Shown in pieces: positions 1-8,884 of a DNA stretch of 64,000 nucleotides. The stretch covers positions 124,001 to 188,000 of the forward strand of contig NZ_JAUYHK010000014.1 in NCBI RefSeq assembly GCF_030690045.1, in the 5' to 3' direction. The notes beneath the pieces are model-generated. The model was given only the letters and a program-made list of their open reading frames with translations. It was not told the DNA's origin and searched no databases. Numbering within the stretch: the first letter of the stretch is position 1; each line of letters begins with the position of its first letter. The DNA is from Thalassospira sp. (GTDB lineage Bacteria; Pseudomonadota; Alphaproteobacteria; Rhodospirillales; Thalassospiraceae). The translations under genes and the position numbers were made by a program.

Positions 1-843
1 AATTTCGGGTTCTCCGGGCAGGCGGCGCGACATTTTCGACGGATCGCCGGACCGTTCCTTGAAAAAGGTTTTGACCTGCCGGTCTTCCAGCGAATGAAAG
101 GTGACAACGACCAACCTCCCGCCGGGTTTCAGCAGGGTTTCGGCCGCCAAAAGGGCGCGGTCAAGTTCGCCCAGTTCGTCATTGACATGAATGCGCAGGG
201 CCTGAAATGTCCGGGTGGCGGGATCGATGCCATCCTTGGATTTGCGCACCACCGACCGCACGGCACGGGCCAATTGCGATGTGGTGGCAAAGGGTGTTTC
301 CTGCCGCATTTCAATGATTTTATGCGCGACCTTGCGCGATGCGCGTTCCTCGCCATAGCGGTAAATCACATTGGCGATGTCTTCTTCGGCGGCAGTATTG
401 ATGAAATCGGCCGCGGTCGGACCGGACATCGACATACGCATATCGAGCGGGCCGTCCTCGCGGAACGAAAATCCGCGTTCGGCCTGATCCAGTTGCATCG
501 ACGACACGCCGATATCCAGCACAATGCCATCGACCTTCGGGGCGTCATTGGCGGGCAAAAGCTGCCCGATATCGCCAAAGCATCCCTGGATCATGTGGAA
601 CCGTCCGGGATATTGGGCGGCCATCGTCTTGCCGGTGGCAACCGCTGACGGGTCGCGATCAATCGCATAAAGAACGCACGGGGCCGCATCAAGAATGGCG
701 CGGCTGTATCCGCCTGCGCCAAATGTGCCATCCACCATGATATCGCCGTCTGTGGGCTGCAAGGCATCCAGTACCTCGCGCAGCAAAACCGGCTTGTGCG
801 GATTGTCGGGGCCGGGATCAAAGGGAAGATTGCGCATGGTCAT
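1..843 (-). CDS. rsmH: 16S rRNA (cytosine-1402-N4)-methyltransferase RsmH, partial (3' end beyond window)
   Basis: Methylates N4 of C1402 in 16S rRNA with S-adenosylmethionine, in the cytoplasm. The frame is open from 843 to the window edge (281 codons; the family has about 300-330), so only a short C-terminus is missing. The N-terminus has the family hallmarks PHKPVLLREV (about residues 15-24) and the SAM-binding loop VDGTFGAGGYS (37-47); LDIGVSSMQLDQAERGFSF and TFHSLEDR follow. The ATG at 843 overlaps the mraZ stop in an ATGA arrangement; a second in-frame ATG lies at 837. This is the second gene of the division/cell-wall (dcw) cluster, probably co-transcribed with mraZ and continuing leftward to ftsL/ftsI outside the window. 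Confidence 0.95.
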   Translation of the reverse strand, partial: MTMRNLPFDPGPDNPHKPVLLREVLDALQPTDGDIMVDGTFGAGGYSRAILDAAPCVLYAIDRDPSAVATGKTMAAQYPGRFHMIQGCFGDIGQLLPANDAPKVDGIVLDIGVSSMQLDQAERGFSFREDGPLDMRMSMSGPTAADFINTAAEEDIANVIYRYGEERASRKVAHKIIEMRQETPFATTSQLARAVRSVVRKSKDGIDPATRTFQALRIHVNDELGELDRALLAAETLLKPGGRLVVVTFHSLEDRQVKTFFKERSGDPSKMSRRLPGEPEI

Positions 844-1343
844 GACGCATCCTCCTCTGACGGCGGGGTATGGGTTGCCGGTTTGGCGGGGGCGACGAAC
901 GGACCCAGCTTCAGGGTTGAGCCGCGATTAAGGGTGCGGGTGCGGCTGGCGGTTTGCAGCGGCTTGTAAATATCGGGGTTCCAGATGCGGAACGTCCGGC
1001 CCCGGCCAACAAAGGCGACCTGATCGGTGATTTGGGCAAATTCGATCAGTTCGGGCGGCAGGATGATCCGGCCTTCGCCATCAAACGGCAGCATGTGCGA
1101 TGCACCCAGAATGGTGTCGGCAAGGTCGTCGGCCTCGTCGGAAAACATATCCAGCGCATCAAGGGAGGCTGCAATGCGTTCCATGTGGCTTTCGCTGCAT
1201 CCTTCAAGGGCGACCTGTTTGGGCGATTCATACAGATAAATACCGGCGAAGGTTTCGCTTTCAAGGGCCGCACGGAACCGTTTGGGCACGGAAACGCGCC
1301 CTTTTCGATCCAGTTTGTGAATGTGCGTTCCTGTGAACAGCAC
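840..1343 (-). CDS. mraZ: Transcriptional regulator MraZ
   Basis: DNA-binding AbrB/SpoVT-like regulator that heads the dcw cluster and in studied bacteria represses its own promoter. About 167 residues with the two expected swapped-hairpin domains: GTHIHKLDRKGRVSVP (residues 5-20) and DGEGRIILPP (about 88-97). I chose the GTG at 1343 because AGGGG lies about 10 nt upstream and the protein then begins MLFTGTHIHKLD, like other MraZ proteins. A TTG at 1364 would place that ribosome site inside the gene. The stop overlaps the rsmH ATG. The C-terminal tail after about residue 130 is Pro/Thr-rich and longer than in many homologues. The TGGG repeat array at 1449-1492 is the likely operator. Confidence 0.95.
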   Translation of the reverse strand: MLFTGTHIHKLDRKGRVSVPKRFRAALESETFAGIYLYESPKQVALEGCSESHMERIAASLDALDMFSDEADDLADTILGASHMLPFDGEGRIILPPELIEFAQITDQVAFVGRGRTFRIWNPDIYKPLQTASRTRTLNRGSTLKLGPFVAPAKPATHTPPSEEDAS

Positions 1344-1448
1344 GGCGGCAATTCCCCTGATCAAGGACCGCCGGTCTTAAGGATTTGTTTACCTGAAATC
1401 CCGGTCCGGACGGTCGTACCCTGCATACATCGCCGATGTAATCTATAA

Positions 1449-1492
1449 TGGGGTAACATGGGCTATGATGGGGGTCAATGGGAATTCATGGG
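1449..1492 (+). promoter_or_regulatory. Five 10-bp-phased TGGG repeats, likely MraZ operator
   Basis: TGGG begins at 1449, 1459, 1469, 1479 and 1489, exactly one helical turn apart; four of the five are preceded by AA or CA and followed by G, C, A or T. MraZ is known to bind direct TGGG-type repeats with about 5-nt spacers upstream of mraZ. The array lies 106 bp upstream of the mraZ GTG. As seen, the TGGG strand is the plus strand, opposite to mraZ, which I cannot reconcile with certainty to the published orientation. The rest of 1344-1688 shows no gene. Confidence 0.75.
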
Positions 1493-1715
1493 TATCCAAT
1501 GGTGTGTATGGCCAAAATTGGCGGTCTTCCAAGGGCTTTGAAAACCGCATTTGGAATGAAAAAATCCTGTCGGGCCCGAGTTTTCAGGTGTTTTTCTGGA
1601 TTTTCCCATAAAATCCCATGGCGTCGTTCTTGCGGGTGAACGATACGGGGGCGATTTGCCGCCCGATGGGTTTTGATGGGACAATGGGATGTTGCGTGCC
1701 GGGTTCCGGAATCGT

Positions 1716-2447
1716 ATGGATAAAGGGGATCAAACAATAGATCGGACCCCAGTTTTGCGCATAAACCCTGTTATATCGTTAATTTTGCGGGGCATTTTCC
1801 TGATCGGGATGGCCCTGCCACTGTCGGTTCATGCCCAGTCCGGCGGCGGATTTGACGGACTGGAAGACAGTGAAGGTGCGCCGGGTTCGGTATCCCCGGC
1901 CATGCGGCAGCTTTTGCCGCTGTTAATGCAGCAATTGCAGGATAATCCCGATTTGCTGAAACAGTTCGGGGTGGGGGGGGCTGCCGGTCTGAACGGGGCG
2001 GGTATTCCGGGGCTTGCGGTGCCGTCCGTTCCCGGTGTCACGCCACCCGGCGTTGCATTGCCGCAGGCTGTTCCCGAACAGGTGCAGATTTACCGGCAGC
2101 AATATCATCCGGTTGATATTGATCTGGATGGTAAAATCAGCGCGGATGAAGCCGCCAGCTATGCTGCATGGATGTTCCGGCGGCGTGATATCAATGGGGA
2201 CGGTGTTTTGGTGATGCGCGAATTTTCCGCCGTCGAACAACTGCCCGGCACGGCCGAGGCCAACCGGCAACGGCTGCGGACGGAATCGCGGCGGCTGGAA
2301 TTGCTATTTGCCACCCTTGATACCAATGGTGACAAGATGATCAGCAAAGATGAATTCATGGACCATGCTGCCCAAAATTTTGACGAAAAGCGTGGCGATG
2401 ATCCCGGTATCACGCCCTTTGCCTTTCAAACGGTTTTGCCGTTTTAA
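1716..2447 (+). CDS. Secreted EF-hand calcium-binding protein
   Basis: Exported protein with three canonical 12-residue EF-hand loops near the C-terminus: DIDLDGKISADE, DINGDGVLVMRE and DTNGDKMISKDE, each with the acidic 1/3/5 positions and a final Glu, so calcium binding is well supported. A hydrophobic segment (ISLILRGIFLIGMALPLS) followed by VHAQ looks like a signal peptide ending near AQS. A Gly/Pro/Val-rich linker separates it from the loops. The start is uncertain: ATG at 1716 has CGGA 6 nt upstream; ATG at 1689 is in frame without a clear ribosome site. Divergent from mraZ. No enzymatic domain seen; the cellular role is unknown. Confidence 0.8.
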   Translation: MDKGDQTIDRTPVLRINPVISLILRGIFLIGMALPLSVHAQSGGGFDGLEDSEGAPGSVSPAMRQLLPLLMQQLQDNPDLLKQFGVGGAAGLNGAGIPGLAVPSVPGVTPPGVALPQAVPEQVQIYRQQYHPVDIDLDGKISADEAASYAAWMFRRRDINGDGVLVMREFSAVEQLPGTAEANRQRLRTESRRLELLFATLDTNGDKMISKDEFMDHAAQNFDEKRGDDPGITPFAFQTVLPF

Positions 2448-2529
2448 AAAACTGTCATCACAGAAGGGGTGACAAAAGCCCCGCACCCCGTCAATAAAGC
2501 AGCCACGCAGACCAACCCGGAGGCCGCAA

Positions 2530-3531
2530 ATGGACAGCAACGAATTTTACGCACCGGTGCGTTCCACCCCGGACCCGGCAGAAACACCACCCGGGAGTGA
2601 GGGCGGGGCGACACCCGAAAAACCGGCCCCGTTGCGTGCCACGGTGCCTGTCTGGATTGATTTGCATGAACCGGGTTCCGATGAAATCCAGTCGGTACAG
2701 GATCGTTTTGGCATTGTCCTGCCGACCCGCGAGGAAATGCAGGAAATTGAGCTTTCGTCGCGGCTGTATGAAGAAGACGGCGCGTTGTTTATGACGGTAT
2801 CTGTGCTGAATCGGGCGTCAAGCAGTGAACCGGAAACAACGGCAGTGACGTTTGTTCTGGTTCGGAAAACCCTGATCACGGTGCGTTATGCCGATCCGGT
2901 GCCGTTCAAGATTTTCCTGCGCAAGGTCGAACGCCATGCCGCCCTTGCCAGTTCGTCGGAGGGGGTATTGCTGGGCCTGCTGGAACAAATTGTTGATCGG
3001 CTGGCTGATATCATGGAACTTTCGGTGGCCGATCTGGAAGCAATTTCAAACCGGTTATTTGCCAGGGATGCCGAGGCCCGAGATCGCGGCCATCACGAAA
3101 TCCTGCGTCAGATTGGTCGGGCCGGAAACCTTGGCAGCAAGGCCAAGGACAGCTTGCTGAATCTCAATCGCGTTGCCCTGTTTCTATCCACCCAGGTCCG
3201 GTTTAAAAAAGATGCCAAGGCGAGGCTTAAAACCTTGTCGCGCGATATTTTATCCATCACCGAACATGCCAATTTTATCGCCAACAAGGTGACGTTCCTT
3301 CTGGATGCGACGCTGGGCCTGATCAATATCGAACAAAGCAACATCATCAAGATTTTCTCGGTCGCCGCCGCCGCCTTTTTGCCGCCGACCCTGATTGCCA
3401 GCATTTACGGCATGAATTTCGAGATCATGCCCGAATTGCAATGGGATTACGGTTATCCTGCGGCGATTGTCCTGATGATCCTCTCTGCCGTTTTGCCGTT
3501 ATGGTATTTCAGGCGGAAAGGCTGGCTTTAA
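2530..3531 (+). CDS. CorA-family magnesium/divalent cation transporter
   Basis: Inner-membrane cation channel of the CorA/ZntB superfamily, 333 residues as usual. The long N-terminal cytoplasmic part is helical and acidic. The two C-terminal transmembrane helices (about 277-293 and 308-327) are separated by the periplasmic loop beginning with the signature YGMNF (GMN at 294-296), the selectivity-filter motif. The extracted loop EIMPELQW lacks obvious extra metal motifs. Start chosen from GGAGG 6 nt before the ATG. The 3' end overlaps the convergent regulator gene by 23 bp. Mg2+/Co2+ versus Zn2+ specificity cannot be settled from sequence. Confidence 0.9.
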   Translation: MDSNEFYAPVRSTPDPAETPPGSEGGATPEKPAPLRATVPVWIDLHEPGSDEIQSVQDRFGIVLPTREEMQEIELSSRLYEEDGALFMTVSVLNRASSSEPETTAVTFVLVRKTLITVRYADPVPFKIFLRKVERHAALASSSEGVLLGLLEQIVDRLADIMELSVADLEAISNRLFARDAEARDRGHHEILRQIGRAGNLGSKAKDSLLNLNRVALFLSTQVRFKKDAKARLKTLSRDILSITEHANFIANKVTFLLDATLGLINIEQSNIIKIFSVAAAAFLPPTLIASIYGMNFEIMPELQWDYGYPAAIVLMILSAVLPLWYFRRKGWL

Positions 3532-4516
3532 ACCGGTTCCGGTAATCGGTGGGGGCGACACCCAAATGTTTGACAAAACAGCGCCGCATGCGTTCGTCAT
3601 CGCCAAAGCCGCATAAGGTGGCGATTTGGGCAATGCCGGTATCGCCCTGTTCAAGATGATGGCGGGCGGCCTCAAGCCGCATCAGTTCCACCGATTTTGC
3701 CGGGCTAAGTCCGGTGTCGCGATGATAGGCGCGGGAAAAGTTGCGCGGGCTCATATGGGCCTGTGCGGCAAGGTCTTCGACACTTAACCGTGCCTGCAAA
3801 TGGCTTTGCATCCAGACATGCAGGGCGTCAAACCGCCCGGAGCGGTCATGGCTTTGACGTTGTAGTGGCAGGCTGAATTGTGATTGCCCGCCGGGGCGCT
3901 TGATAAAAACAATCAGGCTGCGTGCGACGGCAAGGGCGGCGTCATGGCCCAGATCCTGTTCGATCATCGCGATTGCCATATCAATCCCCGTTGTCACCCC
4001 TGCCGATGTCCAGACAGGGCCATCCTGCACAAAAATCGGGTCCTGTTCGATGCGGGCTTTGGGGCAATGGTTTTGTAACCGTTCGCACCAGCGCCAATGC
4101 GTTACCGCCCGTCGTCCATCCAGATACCCGGCGGTTCCCAGTAAAAATGCCCCGATGCAGATCGAGGCAGCCCGTTTGACTTTGGGTCGTTGCGCTACCA
4201 GCCATGCCATCAGGGAATGATCGGACAGGGCAATATGATGTTCATCCGATCCGGCGACAATCAGGGTATGGATCGGATGTTCTGCCGCCTGATCCAGCGT
4301 GATGGTATCAAGGGCAATGCCGGTATCGGTGATCACGGGCCCGCCCGGCACCGATGCCATAATGATTTCGTAACAGGGTGTATGATTGTCGGCCTGACGG
4401 GCTTCGTGGAAGGCCTGTAACGGGCCGGTCACATCCAGTAACACCGTGCCGGGTGTCAGGACAAAGACAATCCGTCGGGCGGTTGTGACAGGGGGTTTGG
4501 CATGATTTAAGGGCAT
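3509..4516 (-). CDS. GlxA-family AraC-type transcriptional regulator (DJ-1/PfpI + HTH)
   Basis: 335 residues in two parts: an N-terminal DJ-1/PfpI-like sensor domain (about 12-195; nucleophile-elbow-like SICIGAFLLG with Cys120) and a C-terminal double helix-turn-helix of the AraC type (about 225-325; MSPRNFSRAYHRDTGLSP and IAQIATLCGFGDDERMRRCF). Such proteins usually activate neighbouring catabolic genes in response to small nitrogenous compounds. It is divergent from the cysteine hydrolase gene at 4586, with two palindromes between them (4527-4555), so that gene is the likely target. The effector is unknown. Confidence 0.9.
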   Translation of the reverse strand: MPLNHAKPPVTTARRIVFVLTPGTVLLDVTGPLQAFHEARQADNHTPCYEIIMASVPGGPVITDTGIALDTITLDQAAEHPIHTLIVAGSDEHHIALSDHSLMAWLVAQRPKVKRAASICIGAFLLGTAGYLDGRRAVTHWRWCERLQNHCPKARIEQDPIFVQDGPVWTSAGVTTGIDMAIAMIEQDLGHDAALAVARSLIVFIKRPGGQSQFSLPLQRQSHDRSGRFDALHVWMQSHLQARLSVEDLAAQAHMSPRNFSRAYHRDTGLSPAKSVELMRLEAARHHLEQGDTGIAQIATLCGFGDDERMRRCFVKHLGVAPTDYRNRFKASLSA

Positions 4517-4526
4517 AATGTCATTT

Positions 4527-4555
4527 ATGCCATATCGGCATTTGATAGTCTATCA
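4527..4555. promoter_or_regulatory. Two palindromes in a divergent promoter
   Basis: ATGCC-N5-GGCAT at 4527-4541 is followed directly by TGATAG-T-CTATCA at 4543-4555. Both lie in the 69-bp gap between the GlxA-like regulator and the cysteine hydrolase, so they are candidate operators for that regulator or for a second factor. Confidence 0.45.
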
Positions 4556-4585
4556 GCGTGTTCATGCCCTTTGAAGGATACAAAC

Positions 4586-5140
4586 ATGCAGGTTCTTGTT
4601 CTGATCGACTGGCAAACCGGGTTTCGCGACCTTGATTATTGGGGCAATCGCAACAATCCCGATGCGCTTGAAAATGCCCGACGGTTATTGGTGGGCTGGC
4701 GGGGGTGGGGATGGCCGGTTATTCATGTGCGCCATGATTCCGAAACGCCGCAATCGCGCCTGCATCCCGATCATCCCGGCAACGGGTTTGAAGAACGCGT
4801 GATGCCGCAGGCGGGCGAGGCCGTCTATGCCAAAAACGTCAATTCGGCCTTTATCGGCACAACATTGGAGGCCGATTTGCGGATGCGGGGCATGACACGC
4901 CTTGTTCTGTGCGGGATTTCGACCGATCATTGCGTCAATACCACCACCCGGATGGCCGGGAATCTTGGTTTTGACGTCACACTGGCTGCTGATGCCTGTT
5001 ATGCATTTGACCGCAAGGCACAGGATGGCACGGTCATTCCCGCGCAGACGGTCCATGATGTGCATCTCGCCAGCCTGAAAGGGGAATTTGCCAAAATTCG
5101 GAATGTGGATGATATCCTGATGGATATGCAATGCGATTGA
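4586..5140 (+). CDS. Isochorismatase-family cysteine hydrolase
   Basis: Cytoplasmic amidohydrolase of the isochorismatase/nicotinamidase superfamily, 184 residues. The catalytic triad is recognisable: Asp8 (LVLIDWQTGF), Lys83 (YAKNVNSAF) and Cys116 in GISTDHCVNTT. The ATG at 4586 is chosen because GAAGGA lies 8 nt upstream; an in-frame TTG at 4571 precedes that site. The His50-containing VIHVRHDS strand fits the fold. Members hydrolyse small amides or ureido compounds, and sequence alone does not give the substrate. Divergent from the GlxA-like regulator, a common pairing in which the regulator controls the hydrolase. Confidence 0.9.
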   Translation: MQVLVLIDWQTGFRDLDYWGNRNNPDALENARRLLVGWRGWGWPVIHVRHDSETPQSRLHPDHPGNGFEERVMPQAGEAVYAKNVNSAFIGTTLEADLRMRGMTRLVLCGISTDHCVNTTTRMAGNLGFDVTLAADACYAFDRKAQDGTVIPAQTVHDVHLASLKGEFAKIRNVDDILMDMQCD

Positions 5141-5195
5141 CTTGCAATCCGTGATGACGCAGTCTGCGCCCCGCAAACTTTGACGGAGGCTCCAA

Positions 5196-5816
5196 ATGGC
5201 AAAAATCGATACAACTGAAAAATTACGCGCCATATACGGTTCGCCGCTTGAACTTGCGATCCGCAAGCAGCTTGATCATCTGGATGTGCATTGTCGCCAT
5301 TTTGTTGCACTTGCCCCGTTTGCCGTCATTTCCTCGGCGGGGGTAAACGGGTCTGCCGATGTCAGCCCGCGCGGAGATGGGCCGGGTTTCGTCAGGGTTC
5401 TGGATGATAAAACGCTGCTGATTCCGGATCGCCCCGGGAATCGCCGCATTGATACGCTGTGCAATATTCTTGAAAATCCCGAAATCGGTTTGCTGTTTTT
5501 GGTGCCGGGGATCAATGAAACCCTGCGGGTGAATGGTCTTGCCGCCATTCACGATGACCCGGAACTGATTGATCAGTTTGCCGATACCGGCAAACTGCCA
5601 CAGACCGTTTTGAAAATCACCGTGACCGAGGCCTTTATCCATTGCGCCAAATCGCTGATGCGGTCCCGGCTGTGGGACCCGGAAACCCGGATTGACCGCA
5701 AAACATTCCCGACACTGGGCCAGATCATCAAGGACCAACTCGCGGTGGGGGACGCCACCGAGACCCAAGAAGAAACCGACGCCTATTTCGCGCAATCGAT
5801 TGCCGAACGCGGTTAA
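5196..5816 (+). CDS. Pyridoxamine 5'-phosphate oxidase-like flavin-binding protein
   Basis: 206 residues with the split-barrel FMN-binding fold of the PNPOx-like group. Recognisable features are DVSPRGDGPGFVRVLD and DRPGNRRIDTLCNILENPEIGLLFLVPG, typical of the MSMEG_1061-like branch of FMN-dependent oxidoreductases or heme/F420-related proteins. GGAGG lies a few nt before the ATG at 5196. It follows the cysteine hydrolase by 55 bp on the same strand and may be co-transcribed. True PNPOx (PdxH) is unlikely because the usual substrate-binding C-terminus is not evident. The biochemical role is unknown. Confidence 0.85.
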   Translation: MAKIDTTEKLRAIYGSPLELAIRKQLDHLDVHCRHFVALAPFAVISSAGVNGSADVSPRGDGPGFVRVLDDKTLLIPDRPGNRRIDTLCNILENPEIGLLFLVPGINETLRVNGLAAIHDDPELIDQFADTGKLPQTVLKITVTEAFIHCAKSLMRSRLWDPETRIDRKTFPTLGQIIKDQLAVGDATETQEETDAYFAQSIAERG

Positions 5817-5850
5817 GGTACTTCTGCTTGCTGCCGTTGCGCTGAAAAAA

Positions 5851-6252
<402 letters not shown>

Positions 6253-6439
6253 CGCGGATGTACGCCAACAATCGGTCGCGGTCAAGAAAAAGCAGGGATT
6301 GCCGTGGGTTGGCAGCAGTCTATCCTTAAGTATGATGAATACGCATGAAAGCCCCGCTTTATGGTCTGTTGCATCCCCCTCAAAAGGATAGTATCTGCGG
6401 TTTCATGTTATTATAATTTGCACAGTTCCGGGATTTGGC

Positions 6440-7270
6440 ATGCATCGTTTTGTAATCGCATTTTGTGCCTTGATGCTGATCGGTCTGACCTCCCTGCGGG
6501 TGCAGGGCGCGGAATTGCGTCTGTGTTATGATCGCTGGGCCCCTTATGCCTATGACGACGGGGCCGGGGCGACCGGGCTTGCGGTTGAATTGACGCAAAT
6601 GGCCCTGAATGAAGCCGGGCATCATGCCGAATTTTTCCAGATGCCGCGTGCCCGGTGTTATTTCGGCATTCGCTATGGCATTTTTGATGGCATATTGCTG
6701 GATCATGGGGATGATTATGATGCCCTGAAATTGCTGGTCGCGGATCGTTCCGTGGTCAGCCGGGTGCTGGTCGCGCTGGTGCGAGAAGACTTTCGGCATG
6801 GGGCGTCACGGGCGATGGATATGTTCGCCGGGGCGAACTGGCTGAAAGTGGCCGGGCATGATTACCCCGTCAGCCTGACGGAAAATCAGGACATGATCCC
6901 GGTGGATGTTGCCGAAAATGCCCACGGGATTGAGATGTTACAAAAACGCCATGTCGATGTGGTGTTTCGCGATCTTGCCAGCCTGCATTTTGGCCGCGAC
7001 CCGATGGTCAGTCCGGCGGGGATCCGAATTGTCATGCCTGCCATCTCGATTGACCAGCAGTTCCTGCGCCTGATACCGTCTTTGGGCGGTGTGATGACGG
7101 ATTATAACCGGGCAATGGAAACCCTGTCGCAGACCGGGATGATTGACCGGATCTATTACAAACATCTGGGTTTCAGTCAGATCGGTTTTCAACGCTATAT
7201 CAGTCGCAGTTCGACGCCGGTGACATCTGCCCTGATGGAAAAAATCCATCCGGCAACCAAGGCCTATTGA
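6440..7270 (+). CDS. Periplasmic solute-binding-like protein (family 3 type)
   Basis: 276 residues with a clear signal peptide (MHRFVIAFCALMLIGLTS, cleavage near VQG-AE) and the layout of family 3 extracellular solute-binding proteins: LCYDRWAPYAYDD at the mature N-terminus, GLAVELTQMALNEAG, FDGILLDHGDDYDALKLL and the late PSLGGVMTDYNRAMETLSQTG. No permease or ATPase gene is adjacent, so it may be a stand-alone sensor or scavenging protein rather than part of a complete ABC importer. Its 3' end overlaps the convergent amidase gene by 7 bp. The ribosome site is weak. Confidence 0.8.
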   Translation: MHRFVIAFCALMLIGLTSLRVQGAELRLCYDRWAPYAYDDGAGATGLAVELTQMALNEAGHHAEFFQMPRARCYFGIRYGIFDGILLDHGDDYDALKLLVADRSVVSRVLVALVREDFRHGASRAMDMFAGANWLKVAGHDYPVSLTENQDMIPVDVAENAHGIEMLQKRHVDVVFRDLASLHFGRDPMVSPAGIRIVMPAISIDQQFLRLIPSLGGVMTDYNRAMETLSQTGMIDRIYYKHLGFSQIGFQRYISRSSTPVTSALMEKIHPATKAY

Positions 7271-7950
7271 TCGCGGGCAGCAAGAAGGCCTGCCAGAATA
7301 TCGGCGCAGGCCTGATCGGCTTTGCCATCAATATTTGATGGCCGCCAGTGGCGCTGAAATGCCACCCGGTTTTTATCACTCTGTGCCGGACCATATCCCA
7401 GACGGATCAACATCGCATCGATATCGGCGATATTGCCCGCGCCATGCGGCGTGTCTTGCCGTGCGGGCCAAAGTCCGATGCCGTGTTGCGCCAGTTGCGC
7501 CCACGGAAACAATTCGCCGGGGTCTTCCTTGCGGTCGGGTGCCATATCGGAATGGGCGATGATCCGGTCCGAGGGGATTGCACGGCGCGATAAAATATCG
7601 CGGCACAAATTGATCACGGCGCTGGTCTGGATATCAGGAAACGGGCGATAACCAAATTCATGACCGGGATTGACGATTTCAATGCCGATGGATCGGGAAT
7701 TGACATCCTCGCACCCCTGCCAGATACCGCGCCCGGCATGCCATGCGCGCATGTCTTCATCCACCAGTTTGAAAACCCGTCCGTCTTCCTCGACCAGATA
7801 ATGGCAGGACACCATGGATTGCGGGTCGCACAGCCGGTCAAGGGCGGCCTGACCGGTTCGCATGCCGGTATAATGCAACACCAGAATATCAATTTCCGCC
7901 CCATCGGGACGCGGCCCGAAATTGGGGGATGGATGGTTGATCAGGTGCAT
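7264..7950 (-). CDS. N-acetylmuramoyl-L-alanine amidase, AmpD/AmiD type
   Basis: Zinc amidase (Amidase_2) that cleaves the MurNAc-L-Ala bond of muropeptides. Visible active-site residues are His26 (LVLHYTGM), Glu91 (IGIEIVNPG), His133 (IIAHSDMAP), Lys141 and Asp143 (DRKEDPGELF), matching the AmpD metal/catalytic set. A C-terminal region from about 168 (IDAMLIRLGYGP onward) resembles a peptidoglycan-binding helix bundle, as in AmiD. No signal peptide is seen, so it is likely cytoplasmic and involved in cell-wall recycling. It starts 7 nt after the stop of the EamA transporter gene, so the two form an operon. Confidence 0.92.
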   Translation of the reverse strand: MHLINHPSPNFGPRPDGAEIDILVLHYTGMRTGQAALDRLCDPQSMVSCHYLVEEDGRVFKLVDEDMRAWHAGRGIWQGCEDVNSRSIGIEIVNPGHEFGYRPFPDIQTSAVINLCRDILSRRAIPSDRIIAHSDMAPDRKEDPGELFPWAQLAQHGIGLWPARQDTPHGAGNIADIDAMLIRLGYGPAQSDKNRVAFQRHWRPSNIDGKADQACADILAGLLAARDQ

Positions 7951-7957
7951 GACGGGA

Positions 7958-8830
7958 TCACCCCATTCCCTGTTCCCGGCGTTGTGGCGGCTTGCGCAGG
8001 ATAATCACGGCCACCCCGGCCAGAACCGTTGCCCCGCCAATAATTTTCATCAACCCCATCGGTTCGTCAAAAATCAGGAACGATCCGGTGACGCTGATCA
8101 CCGGGGCCAGCAACGACCACGGCACCACCTGATTGACATCATGGGTTTTCAACAAATGATACCAGAAACCATAAGCGACGATGGAGGACATGATAACGGT
8201 AAAGCTTAGATTGGCCCACGCCATCCAACTGGCATTCAGCACGGCCTGGGTCGCACCGGGTTCCATGATCAGCGACAGGATCAGCAATTGCGGGGCTGCC
8301 ATCAGACCGATCCAGCCATTGAGTTGAAAGGTGTCGATCTGACCCAGTTTCTTGATCATCACATTGGCAACCGCCCACATCAGGGCGGCAAACACCACCA
8401 GCAATAACGGCAATTTCAATTCCGCCATTGCCGGATCCCAGAACATCAGGGTCACCCCGATAAAGGCCAGCGCCATGCCCGACAGACGTTTCCAGCCCAG
8501 CCGGTCATTGAAGAAATAGGTCGCCAGCATTGATGAAAACGGCACCCCCAGCAGGACAATAATCGCCACCGGCCCGGCATCCAGCAAAGCCAGCGCGACA
8601 AACAACACCCCGAAATGACAGGTGCCAAACACCACCGATAAAATCGCCAGCCGCCCAAGGCGGCCCGACGGTAACCGGGTAAACGGCACCAGCAACAGGG
8701 CCACCGCCCCAAACCGGATCGCGGTCAGCATCAAAGGCGGAATTTCGGCCACCGCGCCTTTGACCGTCAGCATATTGATGCCCCAGATCACGGCAACGGC
8801 AAGCGACATCAGGATAGCGTTAAGAGGCAT
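7958..8830 (-). CDS. EamA-family (DMT) transporter
   Basis: 290-residue polytopic inner-membrane protein with two EamA repeats, about ten hydrophobic segments. It begins MPLNAILMSLAVAVIWGIN, the typical first helix, and has the repeat signatures ALLDAGPVAIIVLLGVPFSSML and WSLLAPVISVTGSFLIFDEP. Members export metabolites or amino acids by proton antiport, and the substrate is not predictable. It is transcribed directly ahead of the AmpD-like amidase gene. The C-terminus is basic (ILRKPPQRREQ), as is usual on the cytoplasmic side. Confidence 0.9.
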   Translation of the reverse strand: MPLNAILMSLAVAVIWGINMLTVKGAVAEIPPLMLTAIRFGAVALLLVPFTRLPSGRLGRLAILSVVFGTCHFGVLFVALALLDAGPVAIIVLLGVPFSSMLATYFFNDRLGWKRLSGMALAFIGVTLMFWDPAMAELKLPLLLVVFAALMWAVANVMIKKLGQIDTFQLNGWIGLMAAPQLLILSLIMEPGATQAVLNASWMAWANLSFTVIMSSIVAYGFWYHLLKTHDVNQVVPWSLLAPVISVTGSFLIFDEPMGLMKIIGGATVLAGVAVIILRKPPQRREQGMG

Positions 8831-8884
8831 GCCCGTTTCTCCGGCACAAAGGGGTATTCTGTCAGAATATCTGGAATGAGTATT

